From NCBI GenBank assembly GCA_019323195.1, contig JAHWHQ010000061.1, positions 1-14,431 of the forward strand: a stretch of 14,431 nt of DNA, given 5' to 3'. This DNA is from Candidatus Woesearchaeota archaeon (GTDB lineage Archaea; Nanobdellota; Nanobdellia; Woesearchaeales; JACPBV01). The notes under the pieces were generated by a model. It had not been told where the DNA came from and did no database searches. It saw only the letters and a list, made by a program, of their open reading frames with translations. A program made the position numbers and the translations under genes. Of this stretch, positions 6,034-13,138 are shown piece after piece. Within the stretch, counting starts at the first letter, position 1; each line of letters begins with the position of its first letter.

Positions 6034-8124
6034 ATGAAAAAAACAATCTTATTTACGGCAGTATTCTTAATGCTGATATTAAGCGTAAATGCTTATCCTG
6101 AAAGGATCGTCTCTGCAGCGCCAAGCAATACAGAGATATTGTTTGCCCTGGGCCTAGGGGATAAGATCGTGGGGGTTACTGAGCACTGCAATTACCCTCC
6201 TGAAGCTGAGGAGAAGCCAAAGGTTGGCGGGTTTTATACCCTTAACATAGAGACTATCGTCTCGTTAAACCCGGATATGGTCTTTGCTACTACAGGCGTT
6301 CAGGCGCAGGCTGTCGAGACCTTAAGGGACCTTAACATAACAGTCTATCAGGTTGATATAAGCTCTATAGATGAGATATTGACAGAGATAGAGAATATAG
6401 GGGATGTTACCGGGAAAAAAAGCGAAGCAAAAGCGCTTGTAGCAGGCCTGCACAATAGGATAGATAGGGTTGAGGATAAAACTGATGAGCTGCAGGAGAA
6501 TGAAAAGCCTAAAGTATACATAGAGATATGGAAATACTGGACCAGTGGGAAGAATACCTTTGCGTATGACCTAATTAAAAAAGCTGGAGGCAAAAATGTT
6601 TTTGACATTAATCAGGGATGGTTTGAAACAAACGCTGAGAATGTTATCAATGCGAACCCTGACGTAATACTGTTAGCTTATCATGGGGAGGATGTGGGAC
6701 CTGAAGAGGTCAGGTCAAGAGAAACCTTTGAGCTTATCAATGCTGTGAAGAACAATAAGATATACAGTATAGGCTCAGATGCTATAGTGAGAGAGGGACC
6801 TAGGATTGTTGATTCGCTGGAAGAGATTGCCTTAATACTGCATCCCGGCCTGATGAATTCCTTCTCTATCGAGCCTACAACGCTTACATTAAGAGGCGAC
6901 CTAAACAGCGAGGTTTCCGGGGAATTTTCACTCAGAAATACAGGGATAGATGATGAGCAGATAACAATCTCTTCTGATATAGATGCAAGATATGATATTA
7001 CATTTTCTCAGGAGAGCTTTACCTTGGGAAAAGATGAGTCAAAGGCTATAACAGTAAATGCATTTATACCTAAAGATGAAGAGATCAAAACAGGACTACT
7101 AGGGACAATATACATTACAGGAAGCGAATACTCTAATTCCCTGCTGCTTTACCTAAGCCCTAACAATAACCTTAGGATAGAGGATATTGACGCTTATGTA
7201 GACGGAAACAAAGATTCAGGGGCTGATGAGAACGGAGGAAAGATAGATAATGTCCTGCCAGGATCGACCATCAAGCTTAACATAAAAATAAAGAATGACC
7301 ATGAAAAGGATATTAAAATAGAGGATATAACTGTTACAGGAACATTAGCTGACATCGAAGGGGGGGATATAGAGGAGGAGAGCGATGGGTTTGACCTGAA
7401 AGCAGGTAAATCTGAAGAGGTAACATTAAGCTTTACCATCCCTCTTGATGCTGAAGAGGATGATTATGAGCTTGAATTAAGCGTTGAAGGGGAGGATGAA
7501 AATGGCGCTGAATATTCATCATCTGTAAAGCTTAAGGTTGAGATTGAAAAGGAAAAAAACAGTGTTGTCATCATATCTGCCAAGGTGCATCCTAAACCTG
7601 TCGGATGTTACAGAGACATTGAGATCAGTTCTGAGATAATAAACCTTGGAAAGGATGATGAGGATGTAAGGCTGTTAATCTCAGGCCCGGAACTGGGGAT
7701 CAATATCGAGGAGAATTTTGAGATTGAGGAAGAGGAAGCTGCTAAGAAGGATTTCTCTTTGAATGTTGATAAGGATGTTACTAAGGGAACCTATAATATC
7801 GAGGTTTATGCTTATTATAAGGATGGTGATAAATCAGACAAGCAGGCTGTTGAGCTGACTGTGGAGGACTGCGAAGAAAGAACAGCTTCTAATAATGAGA
7901 TACTTTTAACACAAAACCAGGAGATGGATGAAGAGATAGGGAATTCAAAGGAAAAGACAGAAAATCCTGACATCATTGCAGATGCAGAAAAAACCAATAC
8001 TAACAATGAAATAGGAAGAATCTTTCCCTATGCACTCCTGGGAGGGGTTCTTATGGTCCTTGTGGTATTAATCTGCACCTTAACCATTATCATTCTAATG
8101 AAAAATGCGAGAAATAAAAAATAA
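6034..8124 (+). CDS. btuF: Corrinoid-binding protein BtuF fused to Ig-like stalk and C-terminal anchor
   Basis: This is the surface receptor that captures cobalamin or another corrinoid and delivers it to BtuCD. The 696-residue product begins with a signal peptide (about 1-20). A class III substrate-binding domain follows (about 21-273), with BtuF/FecB-family motifs such as RIVSAAPSNTEILFALGLGD, the CNYPPEA stretch and LNIETIVSLNPDMVFA. From about 277 three Ig-like, COG1361/CARDB-like beta domains follow (roughly 277-372, 377-505, 510-613). The third has Cys525 and Cys613 at its edges, which could form a disulfide. An acidic/Asn-rich linker leads to one transmembrane helix (about 663-689) and a basic tail inside the cell. 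Ordinary BtuF is about 250-370 residues, so roughly half of this protein is extra. It overlaps btuC by 20 nt. The corrinoid substrate is inferred from the downstream cobalamin genes; the binding domain alone could also fit iron-siderophore or heme. Confidence 0.87.
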   Translation: MKKTILFTAVFLMLILSVNAYPERIVSAAPSNTEILFALGLGDKIVGVTEHCNYPPEAEEKPKVGGFYTLNIETIVSLNPDMVFATTGVQAQAVETLRDLNITVYQVDISSIDEILTEIENIGDVTGKKSEAKALVAGLHNRIDRVEDKTDELQENEKPKVYIEIWKYWTSGKNTFAYDLIKKAGGKNVFDINQGWFETNAENVINANPDVILLAYHGEDVGPEEVRSRETFELINAVKNNKIYSIGSDAIVREGPRIVDSLEEIALILHPGLMNSFSIEPTTLTLRGDLNSEVSGEFSLRNTGIDDEQITISSDIDARYDITFSQESFTLGKDESKAITVNAFIPKDEEIKTGLLGTIYITGSEYSNSLLLYLSPNNNLRIEDIDAYVDGNKDSGADENGGKIDNVLPGSTIKLNIKIKNDHEKDIKIEDITVTGTLADIEGGDIEEESDGFDLKAGKSEEVTLSFTIPLDAEEDDYELELSVEGEDENGAEYSSSVKLKVEIEKEKNSVVIISAKVHPKPVGCYRDIEISSEIINLGKDDEDVRLLISGPELGINIEENFEIEEEEAAKKDFSLNVDKDVTKGTYNIEVYAYYKDGDKSDKQAVELTVEDCEERTASNNEILLTQNQEMDEEIGNSKEKTENPDIIADAEKTNTNNEIGRIFPYALLGGVLMVLVVLICTLTIIILMKNARNKK

Positions 8125-9133
8125 AAGGCTGTTTTTGGTTGTGCTGGTGTTTTTACTAATCTTGGTCTCTGTAATATGCATAAGCATCGGGCCTGTTAAG
8201 ATCAGCTTAAGAGAGACAGCAGGGATATTACTTTCGCCTTTATTAGGAAAAGATGCTTCTGGCGGGATTAATCCTACCAATGCTACTATAATCCTAAGGA
8301 TAAGGCTTCCACGGATCATCATGGCTATAATAACAGGAGCTGCATTATCAGTTGCAGGGGTGGCGTTCCAGGCCTTATTGAGGAACCCTTTGGCAGACCC
8401 TTATGTTCTGGGGGTTTCGTCAGGGGCAGCGCTGGGGGCATCTGTGGCGATAGCATTTGGCTTATTATCCTTAATACCTTTTTTTGGCTTTATAGGGGCA
8501 TTAGCAACAATGTATATTGTCTATCTGCTTGCAAAGACTGGAAGCAGGATATCGGTAACATCACTTATCCTTGCAGGGGTTGTTATGGGGGCGTTCCTGT
8601 CATCACTTATATCTCTTATAATGGCCTTGCTTGGAGATGACATGCATAAGGTAATGTTCTGGCTGATGGGATCGCTGGCATATACAGATACAAAGCTTGC
8701 ATCCATCGTATTTGCGCTTGTGCTATTAGGGACAGCAGTTATATATCTCTTATCAAGAGACCTGAACCTTATCCTACTAGGAGAGGAGCCTGCACAGCAT
8801 CTTGGAGCAAATACTGAACTGGTAAAGAAGGTCTTATTTGCATCTGCCTCGCTTATAACAGGGGCTGTTGTTTCGGTTACAGGGCTGATAGGATTTGTTG
8901 GATTAATAATACCGCATACTGTAAGGCTCTTGATAGGGCCAAAACATAATACCCTGATAGTCGGCTCTGCCCTGGTAGGGAGCATTTTTTTGATTATTGC
9001 AGATACTGCTGCCAGGACAGTTATAGCTCCGGCAGAGATACCTATTGGGGTTATAACAGCCCTTGTAGGAGCGCCGTTTTTCCTTTTTTTATTAGTGAAG
9101 AAGAAGAAAGGTATGAAGAATATTTCGGTATAG
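8105..9133 (+). CDS. btuC: Corrinoid ABC transporter permease BtuC
   Basis: This is the membrane channel subunit of the type II importer that moves corrinoids through the cytoplasmic membrane. The 342-residue length is typical of the FecCD/BtuC family, and the hydrophobic profile fits about ten transmembrane segments, beginning with LFLVVLVFLLILVSVICISI. Family signatures are present: LRIRLPRIIMAIITGAALSV, LLRNPLADPYVLGVSSGAAL and, near the end, GLIGFVGLIIPHTVRLLIGP, which includes the cytoplasmic coupling region for the ATPase. The start overlaps the end of btuF by 20 nt, and the stop is 16 nt before btuD. Family membership is firm; the corrinoid substrate comes from context because the same family carries iron-siderophores and heme. 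Confidence 0.93.
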   Translation: MREIKNKRLFLVVLVFLLILVSVICISIGPVKISLRETAGILLSPLLGKDASGGINPTNATIILRIRLPRIIMAIITGAALSVAGVAFQALLRNPLADPYVLGVSSGAALGASVAIAFGLLSLIPFFGFIGALATMYIVYLLAKTGSRISVTSLILAGVVMGAFLSSLISLIMALLGDDMHKVMFWLMGSLAYTDTKLASIVFALVLLGTAVIYLLSRDLNLILLGEEPAQHLGANTELVKKVLFASASLITGAVVSVTGLIGFVGLIIPHTVRLLIGPKHNTLIVGSALVGSIFLIIADTAARTVIAPAEIPIGVITALVGAPFFLFLLVKKKKGMKNISV

Positions 9134-9149
9134 GAGCTTCATCCATAAA

Positions 9150-10364
9150 ATGATAGAAATAAAAAATGTTGATTTCAGATATGGAATGCAATTAATACTT
9201 GACAATATAAGCCTAAAGGTTGAGAAAGGGGAATTTATAGGAATAATAGGGCCTAACGGCTCTGGAAAAACCACCCTGCTGAGGAATATATGCAGAATCC
9301 TAAAGCCCTATAAAGGGATTGTTGTTATAGATAATAAAACAGAACATAAGCCTAAAGAGCTTGCAAGGAAGCTGGCTGTTGTATCGGACATATCACCTGA
9401 CTTTAATTTTAATGTTCTTGATACTGTGCTGATGGGAAGAGCGCCGCACCTGGGCTTTCTTGAAAGCGAAAAGGAAGAGGATATTAAGATTGCTAAAAGG
9501 GCTATGGGGCTTACTAATACACGATGCTTGGCAGATAAGTGCATGGATGAGCTTAGCTCCGGAGAAAGGCAGAGGGTCTTAATCGCGCAGTGCCTAACGC
9601 AGGAGCCTAAGATAATACTTTTAGACGAGCCGACATCGCACCTGGACATAAACCACAGCATAGAGATACTGGACCTGATAAACGGGCTGAACAAGGAGAA
9701 GAAGATAACTGTTATGACCATACTGCATGACCTTAACCTGGCTGCACAATACTGCGACAGGCTGATCCTGCTGGAGAAAGGGAAGGTCTTTTGTTCAGGA
9801 CCTGTTGAGAAGGTTATTACTGCAGAAAACATAAAAAAGGCCTATGATATAGATGTTAATGTCAAAAAGGATGATGTTTCAGGGAAATTGATAATACATC
9901 CGTTCAAGAAAAGAAGAAATGCGGCTGATAAAAGCAGGGTTCATATAATAGGGGGCTCTGGCAATGCTATCTACTTAATGAATGGACTTACAGAAAGGGG
10001 ATATAGGGTAAGCACTGGGGTGGTAAATATAGGTGATAGTGATTATACAGCTGCGCAGGCATTAGAGCTGGCTATGGTCAAAGAGAAGCCGTTTTCTCAT
10101 ATAAGCAGCGCAAATCTTGAAAAAAATATTTGTTTGATTAAAGAGTCTGAGCATGTGGTGCTGGCTAATATCCCGATCGGGCTTGCTAACATAAAGAATC
10201 TAGAGGCTGCTGGCTCAGCAAAAAAACTTATCATCGTGGAAAAAGAGCCTATTGAGGAAAGGGATTATACAAATGGGATGGCAGTTAAGCTATATAATGA
10301 ACTGAAGAAGAAAGCTGTTGTTGTCAGTGATGAAAGATCAGCTATTGAGGTGATTGAAAAATGA
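9150..10364 (+). CDS. btuD: Corrinoid ABC transporter ATPase BtuD, long form with C-terminal domain
   Basis: This is the ATP-hydrolysing subunit that powers BtuC. Residues 1-225 form the ABC domain: Walker A GPNGSGKTT (34-42), signature LSSGE (135-139), Walker B IILLDEP with catalytic Glu160, and switch His193. The family MGRAPHLG motif (about 95-102) is present. The Q-loop position, normally VVPQ or similar, reads VVSD with Asp80. After a linker, residues about 255-404 form a second domain with strand-helix alternation starting HIIGGSGNAIYLMNGLTERG, which looks Rossmann-like with a Gly-rich loop. Some archaeal BtuD proteins of about 400 residues have a similar extension as far as I recall; its function is unknown to me. 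It does not look like CbiZ, which is fused to BtuD in some archaea. The stop overlaps the next gene in an ATGA. Confidence 0.9.
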   Translation: MIEIKNVDFRYGMQLILDNISLKVEKGEFIGIIGPNGSGKTTLLRNICRILKPYKGIVVIDNKTEHKPKELARKLAVVSDISPDFNFNVLDTVLMGRAPHLGFLESEKEEDIKIAKRAMGLTNTRCLADKCMDELSSGERQRVLIAQCLTQEPKIILLDEPTSHLDINHSIEILDLINGLNKEKKITVMTILHDLNLAAQYCDRLILLEKGKVFCSGPVEKVITAENIKKAYDIDVNVKKDDVSGKLIIHPFKKRRNAADKSRVHIIGGSGNAIYLMNGLTERGYRVSTGVVNIGDSDYTAAQALELAMVKEKPFSHISSANLEKNICLIKESEHVVLANIPIGLANIKNLEAAGSAKKLIIVEKEPIEERDYTNGMAVKLYNELKKKAVVVSDERSAIEVIEK

Positions 10365-11050
10365 ATGAAGAACACAATAAAAAAGCTGTTGCATTATGGA
10401 GCGGGGGTAAAGATGGATGTATGGCATGCTTTAAAGCGATGAATAGTGGTTATAGTGTCGAATATCTGCTTAATTTTATATTAAAGGGCTCAAACCGTTC
10501 AATCTCCCATCAATTGAACAAAGACGTATTAGTAAAACAATCAGAGGCGTTGGGAATAAAACTTATCCAGGAAGAATCTGAATGGGAAAAAGGCGAAGAG
10601 ATATACATAAAAACATTTTCTCATCTAAAAAAGCAGGGAGTAGATTATGCCATCTTTGGAGATATTTTCCTTAAGGAACATTATGACTGGCTAAAGAGGG
10701 TGAGCATTGCCTCAGGGCTTATCCCTGTATTTCCGTTGTGGGGGCTTAAGACAGAGAATATAATAACTGAACTCTTAGATAAGGGATTTGAAACAGTGAT
10801 CATAAACCTAAAATACGACCTATTTGGAGAAGAATGGCTTGGGGAAAAAATAAGCCAAGAATTCATTGATTATCTGACCAAGAATGGCCTGGATCCTTGC
10901 GGTGAATATGGTGAATACCATACTTTTGTAACTGGCGGCCCTATTTTTAATAAAAATGTTGAGATAACCAAATCAGTCAAATCTATCAAAAACAATCCAC
11001 ATAAAATAAGGACACTTGATATCTTAGAGTGCAGGTTAGTCAAAAAATGA
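10361..11050 (+). CDS. Dph6-like ATP pyrophosphatase / amide synthase
   Basis: This 229-residue protein belongs to the N-type ATP pyrophosphatase family that includes diphthine-ammonia ligase Dph6 (COG2102, PF01902). Dph6 uses ATP and ammonia to amidate diphthine on elongation factor 2. The PP-loop SGGKDG is at residues 14-19. IFGDIFLKEHYDWLKRV and the GLIPVFPLWG segment follow, and the C-terminal signature DPCGEYGEYHTFVTGGP spans about 178-194. No further domain is fused. It is joined to btuD and cbiB by ATGA overlaps on both sides, so it is co-translated with cobalamin genes. It may be the true Dph6 placed here by chance. Alternatively it is a paralogue that amidates a corrin carboxylate or another B12-related acid, which is my inference from the shared chemistry and the operon. 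No gene symbol is given for that reason. Confidence 0.85.
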   Translation: MNEEHNKKAVALWSGGKDGCMACFKAMNSGYSVEYLLNFILKGSNRSISHQLNKDVLVKQSEALGIKLIQEESEWEKGEEIYIKTFSHLKKQGVDYAIFGDIFLKEHYDWLKRVSIASGLIPVFPLWGLKTENIITELLDKGFETVIINLKYDLFGEEWLGEKISQEFIDYLTKNGLDPCGEYGEYHTFVTGGPIFNKNVEITKSVKSIKNNPHKIRTLDILECRLVKK

Positions 11051-11964
11051 GCTTAACAATAATCTTACTTGCAATATTGCTTGACTTCATACTTAGAGAG
11101 CCGCCTGAAATAAGGTTTCATCCTCTTATTTTTCTGGGCAACCTTATGAACGGAACATGGAGAAGATTCAAGAATAAAAATCCCCTTATTGAGAGGATAA
11201 ACGGGGTGGTGTATGCGCTGCTATTTATTGTTCCAATAACGCTTGTCTTGTTTTTTTTGAGTAATTTTCTCATCTCTGTCAACAGGCTTGTCTATGCTGT
11301 ATTTGCTGCATTGTTATTAAACTACTGCATCGCCATATCATCTTTTTATGACTGCGCAAGGCCTGTCATAAAGGCATTAAGGAAGAATGATATGAAGAAA
11401 GCAAGAGAAGCAGTTAAGTTCTTTGTGACAAGAGAAACATCCAAGCTGAATAAGGAGCAGATAGTTTCAGCGGTTGTTGAATCTATAGGAGAAAATATAT
11501 GCGATGCATTGATAGCGCCATTATTCTATTTCTTATTGTTCGGGATAGCAGGGGCTGCTGCAATGAAGATCATAAACCTTCTTGACGGAACAATAGGGTA
11601 TAAAACAAAGGATAAAAAGAACATCGGATGGTTTTCAGCAAGGCTTGATGACATTGCACAGTTCATCCCTGCAAGGATAACGGGGATTCTGATATTAATG
11701 ATATCAATATTCATAGGTAACCTTAAGAATACGTTCAGGATACTGAAACGGGACAGGAACAAGGATGACGGGATAAACTCTGGATGGACTATTGCAGCTA
11801 TGGCAGGGATCCTTAACGTGCAGCTTGAACGGCCGAATACATATATAATGGGGGATAAGAAGGAAAGGCTCAGCACAAAGAAGATAGACAAGGCCTTATC
11901 ACTTATACCATTGACATTAATTTTTTTCCTTACCATATTTTTTGTTTTGCGGGGAATGATATAA
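11047..11964 (+). CDS. cbiB: Adenosylcobinamide-phosphate synthase CbiB (CobD)
   Basis: This membrane enzyme condenses adenosylcobyric acid with aminopropanol phosphate (or aminopropanol) to give adenosylcobinamide (phosphate), the step that starts the nucleotide loop. The 305-residue length fits CbiB, and four to five hydrophobic segments are visible, starting SLTIILLAILLDFILRE. Conserved motifs include FHPLIFLGNLM, the VVESIGENICDALIAPLFYF block, INLLDGTIGYK, FSARLDDIAQFIPARITG, and near the end a SGWTIAAMAGILNVQLERPN segment matching the family 'aaMAGaLgv.L' region. The frame also opens at a GTG (11029), but ATG 11047 in the ATGA overlap with the previous stop is the natural choice. The loop usually reading 'P SPN' has DDGINSG, a modest deviation. 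The next gene follows after 22 nt. Confidence 0.93.
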   Translation: MSLTIILLAILLDFILREPPEIRFHPLIFLGNLMNGTWRRFKNKNPLIERINGVVYALLFIVPITLVLFFLSNFLISVNRLVYAVFAALLLNYCIAISSFYDCARPVIKALRKNDMKKAREAVKFFVTRETSKLNKEQIVSAVVESIGENICDALIAPLFYFLLFGIAGAAAMKIINLLDGTIGYKTKDKKNIGWFSARLDDIAQFIPARITGILILMISIFIGNLKNTFRILKRDRNKDDGINSGWTIAAMAGILNVQLERPNTYIMGDKKERLSTKKIDKALSLIPLTLIFFLTIFFVLRGMI

Positions 11965-11986
11965 ACTACAAATATGAGGTATTAAA

Positions 11987-12412
11987 ATGAAAAAGGCATT
12001 AGAAAGGCTAAATATAACAAGGCAGGAGATGGAGGATACTGCGTTTGAGCTTTATGTAGGGCCAAAAAAAGAGGCAGCTAAAAAAAGGTTCAGGGAAATA
12101 CTTGAGAGGGAGCTTAACAACATCAACATCCAGTCTCTGCTGTGGGCAGGGATAATGCTGCAGGAGAAGATTGAGAAAGAGATGCCTGAACTGAATGAAA
12201 AAGACCCCTGTAATCTAGTTGCTGACGAGATCTTAGGGATGAACATAGCTAACTACATAAACGGAACAAACGCTATATTCGAGTTTTACAGGTATGACAG
12301 GAAAAAGCCGGGAATATTATCTAAACTTGATCCTTTTATAGATGACATAATAGGGGGCTTAATAGCAGGGATCATGTCAAGGATCTATGAGGATATTTTT
12401 GACGAAGAATGA
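11987..12412 (+). CDS. cobZ: Alpha-ribazole-5'-phosphate phosphatase CobZ (PgpA-like)
   Basis: In archaea CobZ replaces the unrelated bacterial CobC and removes the phosphate from alpha-ribazole phosphate or from adenosylcobalamin phosphate in the late nucleotide-loop pathway. It is related to phosphatidylglycerophosphatase A. The 141-residue protein has an N-terminal helical part (1-70) and then the PgpA motifs: ADEILGM with Asp80-Glu81, EFYRYDRKKPG (99-109, matching F-R-x-F-D-x-x-K-P), and IDDIIGGLIAGI with Asp119-Asp120 as likely metal ligands. The hydrophobic content is lower than in true membrane PgpA, which favours the soluble CobZ type. It starts after a GAGGT Shine-Dalgarno with a 6-nt spacer, and the stop overlaps the next gene in an ATGA. 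The B12 operon context makes CobZ much more likely than a lipid phosphatase. Confidence 0.85.
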   Translation: MKKALERLNITRQEMEDTAFELYVGPKKEAAKKRFREILERELNNINIQSLLWAGIMLQEKIEKEMPELNEKDPCNLVADEILGMNIANYINGTNAIFEFYRYDRKKPGILSKLDPFIDDIIGGLIAGIMSRIYEDIFDEE

Positions 12413-13137
12413 TAGACAAAAACTGCAGGCATTACCCATGCCATAAGGATATAGAGGATTGCAGATGGTGCTTTTGCCCAATCTACCCTTGTTTTAACGG
12501 AACAACAAAAGGTAAGCTGATAAGAAGAAGCGACAATAAGAGCCTGGTATGGTCATGCATAAACTGCACATGGCCGCACAGGAAAGAGAATTCAGAAAGA
12601 TTAAAGGGTTACGGGCTTAACAGCATATCAGGGTTGTATAACAAAAAGATAGAACTCCTTAATATGAGGGTAAGGGATAGCGGGAATCCAGAAAGGGCTA
12701 TTGAGGTGTTGAAGAAAATAAAGGGTATTGATAACTTTCTTCTGCTTAATGCAGAGCAAAAAAATAAGATACTAGAGCTAGAGAGAAAGGAAGAAAGGAG
12801 AACAGGAAGGATCAATCTAGGTGTTAGAGAGGCTATTTACAGGAAGAATACTGTCTGCTGCTCGCATGATGACTCGTTTAGGGAACCTCCAATGGCTGTT
12901 GTTATCGGGGTGAATAAAAGAGAGATAGTCGGAGAGCAGAATAATGATGGGTTTAGGTTTTACGGACAGAATAAAGAGATGGAGGGGTATGTGCTTCCAG
13001 GGCTGCCGTTCCCTGAGTTAGATAAGGCTGGTAAGAATGTTGTCTCTTCCTCGCCATGTTATGAGTCTGACGCTTATTTAAGAGAGATGATAAAAATAGG
13101 AGATGATGAAGCTACATTGCTGCTGGGTTTTGATTGA
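12409..13137 (+). CDS. Cys-rich small-domain protein with uncharacterised C-terminal part
   Basis: This 242-residue soluble protein has two parts. Residues 1-60 match the cysteine-rich small domain (PF04071-like) seen beside cobalamin genes in bacteria and archaea: Cys6, HYPCH (8-12), DCRWCFCPIYPC with Cys18, 21, 23 and 28, and SCINCTWPHR with Cys50, Cys53 and His57. Eight Cys and three His suggest one or two metal sites (zinc, or possibly an iron-sulfur cluster). Residues about 70-135 are helical and charged. Residues about 136-242 have a compact sequence with Cys150-Cys151-His153, EPPMAVVIG (159-167) and VLPGLPFPELD, which I do not recognise. The gene overlaps cobZ by an ATGA and ends one base before the cobQ start, so it is tightly coupled to both. 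Its biochemical role is not known to me. A corrinoid or metal handling step is suggested by context only. Confidence 0.75.
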   Translation: MIDKNCRHYPCHKDIEDCRWCFCPIYPCFNGTTKGKLIRRSDNKSLVWSCINCTWPHRKENSERLKGYGLNSISGLYNKKIELLNMRVRDSGNPERAIEVLKKIKGIDNFLLLNAEQKNKILELERKEERRTGRINLGVREAIYRKNTVCCSHDDSFREPPMAVVIGVNKREIVGEQNNDGFRFYGQNKEMEGYVLPGLPFPELDKAGKNVVSSSPCYESDAYLREMIKIGDDEATLLLGFD

Positions 13138-13138
13138 G

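Noticed and set aside
8521..8985. Minus-strand open frame of 154 codons opposite btuC.
   Set aside because: Antisense of a well-conserved permease; the composition is explained by reversed hydrophobic codons.
9308..9832. Minus-strand open frame of 174 codons opposite the BtuD ABC domain.
   Set aside because: It covers the Walker B and signature coding of btuD in antisense and shows no independent start signal.
11029..11046. Upstream GTG start for cbiB, six codons before the ATG.
   Set aside because: The ATG at 11047 sits in an ATGA overlap with the preceding stop, the pattern used by neighbouring genes, and gives a normal N-terminal membrane segment.
10361..11050. Reading the PP-loop protein simply as diphthine-ammonia ligase with symbol dph6.
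   Set aside because: Family membership is clear, but the tight B12 operon context leaves the substrate open, so no symbol was assigned.
11987..12412. Calling the small phosphatase phosphatidylglycerophosphatase A.
   Set aside because: It has the PgpA motifs but few hydrophobic segments and lies between cbiB and cobQ, which fits archaeal CobZ better.
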